A stretch of DNA of 64,000 nt from Bimuria novae-zelandiae CBS 107.79 (Eukaryota; Ascomycota; Dothideomycetes; Pleosporales; Didymosphaeriaceae): contig ML976664.1 of the NCBI GenBank assembly GCA_010015655.1, positions 186,001 through 250,000 on the forward strand, written 5' to 3'. Below, in pieces: positions 44,401-56,692 of the stretch. The notes under the pieces were generated by a model. The model was given only the letters and a program-made list of their open reading frames with translations, had not been told where the DNA came from and did no database searches. Position 1 is the stretch's first letter; each line of letters starts with the position of its first letter. The position numbers and the translations under genes were made by a program.

Positions 44401-46100
44401 GTCTTTGTTTAGTACGTGTGTTAGTCTTGTAAGTGGCGTGCGTAGTATTAGTAAGAATACTACCTACTGGCCTTATTCTGTGTTCTAGCACCTACTGTCT
44501 ATGTAACTCTTAAAGTTCTGCTAGCACAGTATTGTCTCTTCTTTTTAGAGTTATTGGGTCTGCCCTTATGTCCCACTAAAGGCCTTGCCTCTAGAGTAAT
44601 CGGAACGATACAAGATTGCAGAGCAAATTAGGGCAATAGGCTATATTATCTAGCTATATTATTTAATTGCCGCTTATACTCTATATGTTAAGATAGACGC
44701 TTTCGTATTCTTTAATCTATATTTATATATTCCTTGCCTATATAAAGTCTCCTAGCGCCGGTGGCCGGTATAAGATAAAGTAATTAATATTGTTAAAGAC
44801 ATGGCAGGTTATGCCTAAATTAAGTATAGCTGAGCATTGCAATAAGTATGTATTTAATTTAGTGTAGAAAGATGTGGCGTTAAAGCTTGCTAGGATTTTA
44901 GTAATCTTGCGTCTATCTAGTTACTTATTATTAGCCTTAGTAATTCGAGTTAGAGTAGGAGTATGCGATAATTTAATTATAGGTGCTTATAATCTGGCCC
45001 TCTTTGTTATCCTTAGGCTTTCTTAAAGCGCAGGGTTATTCTCTAGCCTAAACTTAATTAGGGCAACTATGCTTGGCTTTAGCCTAAACTATTCTAGTTG
45101 TTTATCTAGGAAAGCGAAGAAGCAGTCTTATAGACTATAGCGTTATTTATAAGTAGGGCACTTAAGGCTACTAGCTATTGCTAGCTTATTATCTATAATC
45201 GCGGACTGCTTGGCTCTAGTACGTTGACTATTATTTTGTTATTTACGAGGTCTACCCTAATGTTTTAATATTGCTACTTTATCTACAAGAGAGGCGTCCC
45301 TGTCTATAGCCTAGGTAGATTTACTACTATTAGCGAGAGATAAACCTGCAATAGTAAAAGCGCCCTTTTATTTGCCCTCGATCGGGTGCTGCAGAATTAT
45401 GTAGTCTTAGAAGAGTTTTATTATATACTTCCGTAAGATAGCTGCATCCTTACTTCCATATTACTAGAAGGTTGTTACCTATATAGGTGCGATATAGATA
45501 ACTGCCTTTATAAAGTCTTCTTTAACTAAGTCTAGCCTTTAAAGCTCTAGGACCTAATTAGTCTCTGCTTTTATAGCTACATAATCGTACTCAGATAGCC
45601 ATGTAGCCTATAATCTGGCTATTCTTATTAGCTTAAGGGCTTCTTAGTATCTTGCCCTTAATTGTCTATATTCGTCTTGCAGGTCTACCCTAACTATAAT
45701 TATAAGGTTGTTAATCCACTACCTAATTAATTAATCTAAGAGGTAGTAGTTGTTCTAGAGATGCGTAGAAACTGTTAATTAGATAATAGTAACTACTTAG
45801 TTTAGGCTAACCTATTCCTCTTGGTATTCGCGATCTATAATCTTGTATATTTCTAGCTATTCTTTATAATAATTACTATTGTCTTTGTATGCTTTCGCGC
45901 CTGCCGTCGATAGATGTAAGGGCATTATTAGCATATTGTTCAGATTCGCAGTCGTATACGCCGTGCTTGGCTAGTAGTTGCCTATTGCGGGAGGTATTGG
46001 CATTACGGATTTCTGTCTTAGTTCATCTATTAGCGCTGGGTTGATAATGTTCTAGACCTTTAGGAATTAGGATTTTATTTTTAGCTAGTTTAGCCACAGT
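41440..46100 (-). pseudogene. copia copy 1 gag-pol remnant
   Basis: Minus-strand frames with many TAG/TAA stops and some shifts. An integrase zinc-finger-like part lies near 44,150-44,330 (CNACGKVKLKWQIRWQAR, then GEQVAIDF). Reverse transcriptase near 42,400-42,480 reads IIIFFYVDNLIIAY, the YVDD motif with the second Asp changed to Asn. An RNase H part follows with AELLALLQVAKEAIF and TKLRYIDIHNY, like the copia KHIDIRYHF motif. The gag end lies near 45,000-46,100. Inactive. Confidence 0.8.
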
Positions 46101-46195
46101 GTGTAGTTCGTGTAGTTAGTCAGGATTACTGTGGGATCTCTAAGGGTCGATAGGGCTATTGTAATTGGCTTGGCGGAGGCAATAAGACTCTTAAT

Positions 46196-46419
46196 TGTTA
46201 GATTTAATAGTGTTCTGTCACTTTGAGATAATGCAATGATAAGAATTGATAGTTGTGATGATTTATTGATGATGTTCGTGTTCTGTCTGTGTCTGGAATG
46301 CAGATGTGTGCGAGGCTCCAAATAAGTGCCGCTGCAGCGCTAGCCCTATTTAGAATAGTACAAAAGAGAGAGTGCTCCAGCCTCATATCCACAACAGATA
46401 GAGGCCATATAATCGGACA
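46196..46419 (-). repeat. LTR of copia copy 1 (5' LTR in coding orientation)
   Basis: 224 bp, starting TGTTAGATTT and ending ATAATCGGACA on the plus strand. Followed by the AGTAG duplication. Confidence 0.93.
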
Positions 46420-46648
46420 AGTAGAAACAAGTTCGTATAGCTACTAATAGCTAGTAACTAGCTACCTTAAAGGACTTTATAGCGCGTAGTAATAAAAAAA
46501 AAGGAAAAAAAAGTAGGTGTGCGCTAATAGAGGTAAATAAACTTAATAGTACTATAAATATTATAGTATGGCTAGGTATAATTCCAGTATACGTAAAAAA
46601 GAAATAATAGTTAGTTTTAAGTAAATTAGCTTATTATAATTTCGTATT

Positions 46649-46701
46649 CCCCGCATGGCCAAAATCTGCAGCACACGGGCCACATGGAAATGGTCAATCA
46701 G
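46649..46701 (+). repeat. Left inverted end of the piggyBac-like element
   Basis: CCCCGCATGGCCAAAATCTG starts the repeat. It matches the reverse complement of 56968-57017 with mostly transition differences. Confidence 0.75.
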
Positions 46702-46980
46702 GATAGCTGCCAAGTAAATACCAAATCTATATCGTAATGTTAGCAATTTCTATTTACTAGCTAAAATACGCCTTTTTAAAATTATTTATACTTATAAACA
46801 TGCTAAAAGCTACTAGCCTACTTAGTAATAATCCTAACTTTATAAAATATATAAAATACAGTAAATCTAACGCTAAAACCCCAAATTTACTAGTAAGTTT
46901 ACTACCTAATTAGAAACCTCTTAATATTAGTAATTTATATATTTTTAGAGAGATTAACTTGCTTTAAAATATTAATTATA

Positions 46981-48827
46981 ACGTGGTTCACCACCGAGCG
47001 GGCCAACCCCACCGAGCGGGCCACTTTTTAAAAGTCAGTCTATTGCGAAGCGCCTCCTACAACACCACTATAATTTACTATAATTCGCAGAACATAGAAA
47101 TACTATTCAGACTTATCGCTATTAGATGCATCTACAATTTCTACTGCGCAGGTGCGAGCGTTGTGGCCAGCTTTGCCGCAACGTCCGCAGCGCCTCTGCC
47201 CACGCACCCTCTTTGCAGACTCTTCACCCTCCTTTTGCCTACTACTATCCTTTTTAGCCATTAAATTAACTACCTCTCCTACTGTAAGTGTCTTAGCTGC
47301 CTGAATATACTTCCTCTTTTAACTTTTTACCTTTATTACTATCTCTACTGCCTTGCGAAGCCCTACTATTTCTTATTACATTAACACTGTTTCGTGCCCT
47401 ATTAATGCAACACCTTTGTTAAGCTGCTTAATAGCTCTAAGAAGCAGAGAAACTAGTAAATCTCTATGCTTTTATACACGCTTACGAACTAGCGTTAACT
47501 AAGCCTCTATCTCGCGGAGGTTACTTAGTGTTTTTAATTCCTATAGGGTGTCCTTTGCGTTAGGTGGAGTTGGCGTACGAAGAACCACATTAAGTCTTGA
47601 TAACACCGCCTTTAGGTCGTGTGGGACTAATCTAGCGCCTCTAAAGCCTGCGCAGATGTTCGCCTTTATTATTGCCTTTTTAAAAGCTACTTTAAAGACT
47701 AGTAGAAAGGTCTCCTTCTTAATCTACTTAGTGCCGTACCGTGCTAAGCTACTAATCTCATTGCTGTACGCCCGCTTTAAAGGCGAAAAATAACCTACAT
47801 TAAGTGGCTGCAAGAGGTGTGATGAGTGTAGAGGTATATAGAGAATAATAATCTTCTGTTCCTTATAGTATTTATGGAATTCGTGTGAGCAGTGGCTCTC
47901 GTGGCTATCTATAATTAGTAGCTAGTGTGCACCCAAACTACGCGCCTTAGTATAGGTATTAAAGTGCCTTAGCTAGGCAAGGCTAAGCTTGTTTAACGTC
48001 TAGCTATTAGGACTAACTTTAATAACCTAGTCTCGGGGTAGATTGTAGAACCAGAACGTAATTAGGACCTTGCTAGGGAAGATAAGAAAGGGTGGTAGAG
48101 CCTAGCCTTTAGCGCTAACACCCTAGATATTAGTAACCTACCCACGATTACTAGGTTAAATCTTCTTTAGGTTGCTTCGCTTCTTAGAGCCTGTAAAGAC
48201 TATCTGACCCTGTATTACCCCCATTATAAAGCCTGTCTCGTTGAAGTTGTACGTGTCGTCATTAGCGATACCGTACTTAGCCTTAGTATTAGTAACTAGC
48301 TCGAATTAGGGCGTTATAATACGTAGATCTTCGTTCAGGGCTTGCTAACAATTATATAGATAGCTCCTTTAAAGCTTGATTTCTGGCGTACGCGTCTTAA
48401 GCCTGTCTATCTAGTGCTTACTAATAGGCTATCTACCGCGCTTAGCAAGTAGATTATTAGCTATATCTTAGACTATATCCCTTATTGCACCTATTCCTCG
48501 CTAGTTAAGCTTAAGTATACGTCGGACTAGAGCCTCCTCCTCTAGCTTAGTTAGCTTCTTTAAGTTAGGCTCGCGATCGCGTTAAGAGAGGGCTCCTTAG
48601 CGTTGTTGTTATACTATTATTTAAGGCACGCTAAAGGCTATAATAACGCGTCTTTTGCTCTTATCGCGATCTTTAATTATAGCTTAGATAGCAAGCTATA
48701 GTGCGCTTTTAGTATAAGGTTGTTGCGCGTTATGTTGTGATGGCATTATAGTATAAGCTAGAGGTGGGCTGCATTTAGCAAAGTTGGCCCGCTCGGTGGG
48801 GTTGGCCCGCTCGGTGGTGAACCACGT
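46981..48827 (-). mobile_element. Third pogo/Fot1-like element, nested in the piggyBac-like element
   Basis: 1847 bp with 43-bp identical inverted repeats (46981-47023 and 48785-48827) starting ACGTGGTTCACCACCGAGCG. Flanked by TA (46979-46980 and 48828-48829). The motif ACCGAGCGGGCC occurs twice in each repeat, 18 bp apart. The transposase is on the minus strand. Confidence 0.92.
47040..48760 (-). pseudogene. pogo/Fot1-family transposase, RIP-mutated (less than its relatives)
   Basis: Minus-strand frame with family motifs: DDTYNFNETGFIMGVIQGQI (first catalytic region, Asp read as Asn), LLIIDSHESHCSHEFHKYY (second catalytic Asp kept), IPLHSSHLLQPLNVGYFSPL and KRAYSNEI. The C-terminal part has a CCHC-type knuckle, CGRCGKAGHNARTC. 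Fewer stops than the element at 38,737, so it is probably a younger copy. Inactive because several TAG/TAA codons remain. Confidence 0.85.
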
Positions 48828-49309
48828 TAGTAATTTAATTACTTTCTTTAATTTATACTTCTTTCTTAATATTATAGACTATATAGCATACTATATAAAT
48901 TAGCATGCTAAGGCACTCTACGCAGCGACGTCTAGTAGCTATTATAGTTAAAAACTAACGTCTCTAATAGCGCTATATATGTACTTTGCTATCGTTATTT
49001 ATATAGATATCCACTAGGAGCCCTTGTTGGCGGAGTACTAGGAGAAGGGCTACTAGAACGCTTCTACACACAAAATTAACGACTTTATGTCCCGCCAGCA
49101 CTGGTAGTAGCTGGATTAATATCTATATTATACTAAAGTAGAGCAGATCTTTTGCTCCCTATTTAGCCACGTTTAGAATCTCTCTTAGCTACTCCGCGAA
49201 CGCTTGCTACTATACTAAATACTTAGTAAGTACTTTAACATTAATAAGGTAATTATAAGATTTACTAAACGCGCATTAGAAAAAGTAATAATTAAAATAA
49301 AGCCTATAC

Positions 49310-49578
49310 TGTCGGATTAACAACTTCAACGGCCTTAGGCATGTTACAAGGAAGGTGCGTGTGCGGAGGAGCGAGCATTCTGTCAATAGTTATCAAGGCC
49401 TCTATCGTGTTGCAAAACACCATGTGTATGGAGCGAACCCCATATGGGACTAGCTTCCATACCCCGCGATATACTTCACTCCTCAGTAGATAGAACGAGA
49501 AAACAAGCATTAATTAACCTAATGTAACTTATTATTAAGTATTTCCTTTTAGCACTAGTATAATAAGTCCTTCTAACA
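49310..49578 (+). repeat. 5' LTR of copia copy 2
   Basis: 269 bp, starts TGTCGGATTA and ends CTAACA. Antisense short frames inside it recur in the partner LTR and are not genes. Confidence 0.93.
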
Positions 49579-49899
49579 CTAATTAGTGATCGCGAGAAGC
49601 TATCACAGATAGTAAGGAAGAAGAGACAGGCTATTAATAACCTAACGTAAGAAATCTCGGGTTAATGCAGACTGTGCTAAGAACAAAGCAAGGTAAAGAT
49701 AACACGAAGCACTCTTAACTAACCTCTAAAACTACTAGTTTAGGCTAATCTACGGACACAGAGCGCGTTAGCAACGCATTATAATTTACCGTACAAATAT
49801 TTCTAGATAACCTAGTTACGTACACTAACACACGTTGGAAACGACTAACTAATAAGACAACTATATTAATAACAAGTTAACACCGCCAGTATAATAGCA

Positions 49900-52800
49900 G
49901 ATAACTAGAGTAGTAATAGTGTAGTAGATAATGCTAATGCTTAAGCTTAAGCTTAACTGCGCGATAATTAGTTAGAGTATAGCTTAAGTAAACGCCAGGA
50001 AGCTGCTTCGCGCTAGGCTAAATACACTATAAAGTACCTTATAGGAGACTGCCTATATCTAGTGGCGCTAGAATCTGTTAACACATCTCTCTAGGACGTA
50101 CCTATACTAATAGACGTAGACGAGATGCACGCAATAACCTAAATTACTAAAATTATTTATAATTATAACGCATTAATAGCCTAGGATAACGATCTATATG
50201 CAGACTACTATTACAATTTTAAAGGATAGATAAAGGAGCTATTCTACAAGGTTAACTATAATACACTAAAATCTCTAAAGATAGTCCTACAGCATAAAGG
50301 AGTCTATACAGGCAACAACCACGCGAGGCTTGCTAATTCCCTCTATAATCTATCTACTCTAGAGAATACTCCCGAATAGGACCCTGTGGAATTTAAAGCT
50401 ATAATATTTGACTAACGATTAAGGGCATACAAGCGATAGCAGAACGTAAAATAGATACCTCTAATAGCTAAGTAGCAATAACTGTAGCAGGATAGTCTAC
50501 TAGCTAGTACACATGCACCGTAGTTATAGCAGCCAGAGCACTTATAGCAAGATAGGCAGCAGCAAGAGTAATTATAGCAAAGCGAATAGCACGGAGTAGG
50601 ACACGACGCTTAAAACTAATCTAAAACACGAAAGCTATAACTAATGCACTAGATAGATAAAATCTAACTACTAAAATAGAGTAATAATAGTTAATAACCG
50701 CACTTCATGAGTAGTGCGCTTAGAGAACCTTAGTCTTAGTAATAGTAAGAATAAGATGCGTAATTATAGTAATAGCGACTATAAACACAGGCATGGCCGC
50801 TAGCGATTACATATCGCGAAATCACGCTGTTTCTATAATAACCTGTGAACGGTGTACTAGGCAGACCACCAGAGCTACTATATAACCCGTATAAGACACT
50901 ACCGCCGCGCTAGTCCCGTAATAACTAACTTAACGCCAACATAATCACGCAGTTCTCTAAGCTTTAGGATAATAATAAGAAATATATAAGAGATGTGTAT
51001 AATCTGCTTAATAATAAAATTAAGATCTTCTTTAGCATCTATTGGCAGGTGGACATCCATAAAGAGTAGTTCCACGCTGTGTTTCCCCGTATTCTTACTA
51101 GGCGAGCAGAGATGTTCTATATATAAGTTATGAACAAAGGTGACAGCTTTTCTAATGCGTACATAGTAATTAAGAACCACTTTAATCACGACGTCCACTA
51201 TTAATACTACTATATAGACTAGATAACTACAACCTTCGCCCGTACGCGCATAGAGAACCCTAATAAAAGCTTATATAAAGTACTATAGATATTACTTAAT
51301 AAGCTATAATTATGCTAACGCGCGCTTAGTAAGAACTTTAAAAGTAAAAATACCCTATATATAACTATTATTAACGCGTGCTAGGGAGTTCTAGAACTTA
51401 AAATAGCACTCTTTAAGCTAGCTATAATCTGCGAAGGACTCTTTGCAGACCTATAGTCTATAGTTAAGACGCACCTTACACGTTAGTAAATAAGGCAAAT
51501 ACTTATAGGGAGTGAAATAATCGCTATAGACTAGTACTACCTTAACCGCCGCTATAATAATAGGAATAGAAGAACTCAAAGAGGATTTAGAGGCAAAGGC
51601 GGATTCGTAGGCGGATTCTAAGGAGGCTAAGGTAATAGAGGCAATTAGCGCTTTAATAGTAATAATAGTAGACGTGAATTTACAACGCTACGCTAGAAGA
51701 AGAAGTGCTTTGTCTGCTAGAAAGAGGGCTACTAGTTAACTAACCATACTAATAAGGAACGTAAAGCTGCCCGCACACAGTTCTTCTCCGCATGTCACTT
51801 TACAGGCACACTACTGCCTGTAGACTTCTCTGTGCACCTTGCAGAGTATGAAGGTAGTAAGAACTATAAGGACGATAATAATAATAGCAATTAGTAGTAT
51901 AATATTAATAATTAGTAATTTATAACTGCGTACGCGGAACATTAATTTTTTAAGGAGTAATAACTTATAGATTAAGTGTTTATACACTATATCTCTAGTA
52001 AAGATATATATAGCAGAGACGTACTGTTATCACCGGCGTCGCAATTCCTTATTAAGGACCGATACACGCGATCTGTGTACCAAGGAATCCTCCCTGATAC
52101 AGGCGCCGCCCATGTATCTACAGTCGGTAAGGAACAGTACCTCGCACTCATACAGGAAGACCCAACGGTCACGATGGACACATCTACGGCAGGAAAAACG
52201 TCTATCAAATTCGGAAAAGGCAGTGTTACGGTGTCTATCGGCACCGCACAGATTCCGACAGAGATTGGAAAAATCGACTTTGAGGTGCTAGATGCGCCTA
52301 CACCGTTCTTGCTATGCCTTGCGGACATGGACAGGCTGAAGGTCTACTTTAACAACACTACAGATAAGCTCGTCCAGGGCAATATACGCATCCCCGTAAT
52401 CCGCAAATAGGGATATCCGTAGTTCTATCTTAATAAGAGAGAGCGTGCAACTGCATTTCTTATAGAGATAGAGTTAAGATAGCTCTATCGCCGTTTTGGA
52501 TACCTAGCTATTATAAGACTAGCTAGGCTCTTGAAAGATGCTGGTTACAATAACTTTAAAGAAAGAACTCTTAAGCAAATTATAAAGTTTTGCTATTATT
52601 ATTAGCTTAATAGCTCTGCGCCGCGCCGCTTTAAGTTTACTCTTAAAGATAACTATTACTTTAACTACGAGATCCTTGTGGATGTGATGTACTTAAGAAG
52701 CAAGCCTATATTACATGTAGTAGATTTAGTAACTTTGTTTTAAGGCGCAAAGTTTCTTAACGCTATTTTAGCTAAGAAGACATAGTAGGCACTGCGGATG

Positions 52801-55180
52801 TTATAGATTAATACTTACTAAGGACTACTAGACATTCTTACACATAACGCAGGCACGAACTTCGCAAGTGCAGAATTTCGCGCAAAAGCAAAGATTATAG
52901 GAGTTACATGCAAACAAGTACCTACAGAGGCATATTAGTCCGTTGGCAAGATAGAGAGGTATCACGCGCCCCTACACCGCGCATAGGATATACTCTACGC
53001 TAAGCTTGCTAGCACTATGTCTAATAAAGTAATTCTTTAGATAGCTATAAAAGCTATTAATAACACAGCAGGCCCTAATAGTCTAGTCCTAACTTTACTT
53101 GTCTTTGGCGCATACCCACGTATAACTATAAAGTCACTGCCGTCACTGTCAATGGTTAAGCGCAGCGAGGCTATTTAAAAAGTAATAAAAAAACTACGTA
53201 AGCTTACCACTAAACGCCAGGTTACGGATGCGTTAAACACTTATAACAGACCTAATACCACAGACATGCTTGCGCTCCCGCTACAAAGCGAGGTTTTAGT
53301 ATAGAGAGAAAAGGATAGATAGAATGGCCCGTATAAAATCGCTGCTATAGACAGCCATAACGTCACTATCGACATGGTTAATGGCCCGACAACATTTCGG
53401 TTAACAGTTATTAAGCTATACTATAGACTAGATCACCTTTAGAGTAACTCTAATACGCTGCAGCAGCAGCACGCGTTACCTATAGATATAATAGTGCCGC
53501 TAGTAAAGTAACTACGCAAAAGAGGCCGCCCACTAGGATTAAGGAATAAGAGGAAGGTAAACGTTTATATTACTAAGAAGGAAGAGGCCAACCTTAAGCT
53601 CGCTATAAAGCTACGTAATAATAGAGTTATTATAATATTTAGCGCACCCTTTAAGGCATCTAATAATTAAGAGATTAGTAACCTAGTAGGCCGTAGAGTA
53701 TTTAAGTTTAAATAATATAATTAGGAAGTGCATAGCAAAATCTATATATTTAAGTCGCGTCTAGTGCGAGAAGTTAAAGGAAAGATAACTAAGCCCTATA
53801 AAAAATCCTGTCTTATTATCTAAGGATACTAGGACTATAGTAAGGAGGCTATCTTAACGTAATTTCTAACTATTTAACGCTATAGCTAGCGTATAATTAT
53901 GGCCCTGGCACCTATGCTCGTATAATATAAGATAAATCTTAAGCTCCGCGACATAACGCAGGCATATCTATAGGCGTAGATAAATCTTAAAAGAATAATA
54001 CTGGCATACCTCCCTACTAAGCTAGTACTTAGATATTTAGAGGGCACGCTGCTCTATGTGATTAAGCCGCTATATAGAATCGCGGAAGCAGGAGTCTATT
54101 AGTGGATAACGTACTATAGACATTACTGTAAGGAACTAGACATATCTACGTTAATATATAACCCATGCTTGTTGGTAATAAATAGTAACGCAGATAACTT
54201 TAGCATAATTAGTATATAGACTAATAATACCTTTATGCTTAGAATAGCCATATTCTTAGCGCATGAAGAGAAAATGCTCGAGAAGGCATAGTTTAGATTA
54301 AAGCTAAAGACTATACTAACACTAAACGCGCAACTAGACTTTAATAGCTATATACTTATAATAGGTACTAGTAACATAGACAACTATAAAGTAACCCTAA
54401 ACCTTAAGCAGAAGGGACAAGAAGGAAAGATTAAGCTTATAGATATTAATACTCCTAATCGCGCGTAATAGTATACTAAATAGCGCGCCCGCGGGGCGTA
54501 CATCGCATTAACATGTTAACTAGAAGCGTCTTTTAACTTATTTATAGTAGCTTAAGCGCAGTAACCTTCTAATAAGGATATTAAGGCGCTTAATAAGCGC
54601 CTTAAATAGTAGATAGAGAATCTTAACCGTGGACTACGCTATATACCTATTACCCTTATTAACGCTAAGCTAATAGTATTTATAGACAGCTCCTTCACTA
54701 ATAACAAGGACCTTAGCTCGCAGCTAGGCTTTATACTTATACTTATTAATAAGTCTATAAATAGTGATAATACTTTTACAATCTACGGTAACATAATACA
54801 CTATAGCTTAATAAAGTGTAAGCGTGTTACACGGAGCGTACTAGCCTCTAAGATCTATAGCATAATTAACGGGTTCGATATAGGCATTACCATTGCTACT
54901 ACTCTATAGATAATTATAGAGCGCCTTAGTCTGCCCGCAGTTCCCTTAGTTATTTATACAGACTCGTACTCCCTATACGAGTGCCTTGTAAAGCTTAGGA
55001 CAACTAAGGAAAAGCGCCTTATAATTAATATTATGGCACTACGCCAGTCATACGAACGCCGCGAGATTATAGAGATCTAATAGATTAATAGCGAAGACAA
55101 CCCTGCGGACGCTTTTACAAAGGCATCACTAAACCGCGCCCTAGAACGATTTGTTAATAGTAATAAGGTAACAGTCTAAG
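49900..55180 (+). pseudogene. copia copy 2 gag-pol remnant
   Basis: Plus-strand frames with many stops. The gag end near 51,700 has a zinc-knuckle-like KKCFVC followed by THTNKER spacing. Then comes the protease island, an integrase part near 52,830-53,100 (LDILTHNAGTNFASAEF, SVGKIERYHAPLHRAY), and reverse transcriptase near 53,930-54,260 (KLRDITQAYLQAQINLKR, VIKPLYRIAEAGVY, LVINSNADNFSIISIQT). RNase H lies near 54,680-55,170 (LIVFIDSSFTNNKDLSSQLG, VIYTDSYSLYECLVKL, EDNPADAFTKASLN). Inactive. Confidence 0.82.
51976..52410 (+). pseudogene. Intact, un-mutated protease segment within copia copy 2
   Basis: An open frame of 144 codons with normal composition lies in otherwise RIP-mutated sequence. 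It encodes a retropepsin-like unit: VYQGILPDTGAAHVSTVGKE has the catalytic DTGA, followed by TPFLLCLADMDRLKVYFNN, typical of fungal copia polyproteins. CpA and CpG dinucleotides are preserved from about 52,010 to 52,410, with sharp edges on both sides. It is part of a larger polyprotein, not an independent gene. Confidence 0.75.
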
Positions 55181-55251
55181 TTAAGGGCTAGGTGTAGAGG
55201 CCGATACTCTCTGCCTAGCGCATTTAATATCGAGAAAGAAAAGACTTCTAG

Positions 55252-55520
55252 TATCGGATTAATAACTTTAACGGCCTTAGGCATGTTACAAGGAAGGTGC
55301 GTGTGCGGAGGAGCGAGCATTCTGTTAATAGTTATCAAGGCCTCTATCGTGTTGCAAAACACTATGTGTATGGAGCGAACCCCATATGGGACTAGCTTCC
55401 ATACCCCGCGATATACTTCACTCCTCAGTAGATAGAACGAGAAAACAAGCATCAATCAACCCAATGTAACTCGTTATTAAGTATTTCCTTTCAGCACTAG
55501 TGCAACAAGTCCTCCCGACA
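55252..55520 (+). repeat. 3' LTR of copia copy 2
   Basis: 269 bp, starts TATCGGATTA (TG changed to TA by a G-to-A step) and ends CCGACA. Differences from the 5' LTR are transitions. Confidence 0.93.
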
Positions 55521-56469
55521 TATACCTAAGGGCTATAATATCTAGTATTTAAAAAATAATAAAGTAATACTTAACTAGCTTTTTAATACCTATAGTAAAA
55601 GACCTATTAATTTAATTAAAATTACTAACACTAACGCTACTAGTAAATTTTTAACTCTAATAGAGCTTATCTTTATTACTCTTATACTTGCTAGGGACGA
55701 TACTAGAGAAAGGCTTTTACTAGCTATCTATTATATTATTTAGAATAATAAACTTTTTAATATAGTATTTATAAATAAATATTTTAGATTTAAAGTCGTT
55801 AGCTACGTCAGGACTATTAAGATAATAAAGATAATAATAAAAAAGATATTTTAGTAGGCTATAAAGGTAGAATTTTAAATAAGTAACGCACCTATAGCCC
55901 ATAAAAAGCTATCTAAAGAGCGCTTTAACAGTAATCTTATATAGCTAAAAACACACGCTTAGTAGTACTTAAAGTAAGAAGACATATGCTAGGCGCTATT
56001 AGCGTTAAAGAAAGTACTAAAAGTAGCTTAAAGAAATAATTAGGTCGTGCTTTTCGCTAGTATAGTTATAGATTATAAGTATTAACGTTATTTCTTAATA
56101 TAGTATTAACTTTTATATAGCTACTTAGTACGTCGAAAAGCTCCGTTAACGGTCTAAGATAGTATTAAATAATAAGAAGATTTTTATAGACGCCTTTAAT
56201 AATAATGCTATTAAGTTACTAGGGATACTACTAATAATAGATAATTATAATACTTATAAGAGTAAGGTTAATTAATTTAGTTAATATAAAAGCTACTACT
56301 CTATTTAATAAGCTAAATAGCGTATCTTGCGTTCTCTACTTTACTTTTTGCTTAATATAGCACTAAATAATGCCTATAGGCTATTATTATACTTATCTTA
56401 GCTATCTATAAAAAAGGCGGTTTATAAAGACTTCTTATATACCCTAATTAAGTAGCTTTTCGAGCGCGG

Positions 56470-56690
56470 AGGCCGAATTTGCAACGACAGTAATAAACGT
56501 CAGCACGTAGACGATATAGTTAGCGACGCTGGCAGCTCCCACACGTCTACAAAGCTATTTGGAGAGGGCAAGACCTGTGTATCTTATGCGACGTCTGGGC
56601 GTAAAGTACACAACTCAGGACCCTCATGGCAGCCTCTTAAGACTACTTCTGGTAATTTTAAAGCTCCTCTACGTACTCCGCGTAGTAGCT
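56470..56690 (+). other. Less-mutated C-terminal part of the piggyBac-like transposase
   Basis: A 220-base stretch with near-normal composition continues the transposase frame (LFERGGRICNDSNKRQHVDD, GKTCVSYATSGRKVHNSG). It contrasts with AT-rich sequence on both sides. Confidence 0.55.
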
Positions 56691-56692
56691 TT

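Larger units (their letters stand above)
41124..46419 (-). mobile_element. Ty1/copia LTR retrotransposon, copy 1 (RIP-mutated)
   Basis: 5296 bp with 224-bp LTRs (41124-41347 and 46196-46419), each TG...CA. The 5-bp duplication AGTAG lies at 41119-41123 and 46420-46424. The coding strand is minus: a purine run (CTAAGGGGGTG, minus strand) abuts the 41124-41347 LTR on its inner side, as a polypurine tract should. The order integrase before reverse transcriptase is Ty1/copia. LTR differences are transitions. It lies within the outer pogo-like transposase, between its ANKAATR-like part and the following basic segment. Confidence 0.93.
49310..55520 (+). mobile_element. Ty1/copia LTR retrotransposon, copy 2 (different family)
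   Basis: 6211 bp with 269-bp LTRs (49310-49578 and 55252-55520). The 5-bp duplication TATAC lies at 49305-49309 and 55521-55525. A polypurine tract (GAGAAAGAAAAG) precedes the right LTR, fixing the plus orientation. The order gag, protease, integrase, reverse transcriptase and RNase H is Ty1/copia. The element splits the piggyBac-like transposase. Most of the interior is RIP-mutated except a protease-containing island. Confidence 0.93.

Noticed and set aside
46640..46650. TTAA target duplication for the piggyBac-like element
   Set aside because: Neither flank reads TTAA, and RIP cannot change TTAA, so no duplication is claimed; the call rests on protein, ends and net size.
49304..49510. Antisense open frame of 68 codons, repeated at 55141-55455
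   Set aside because: It lies in both LTRs of copia copy 2; its recurrence is explained by LTR identity, not by a gene.
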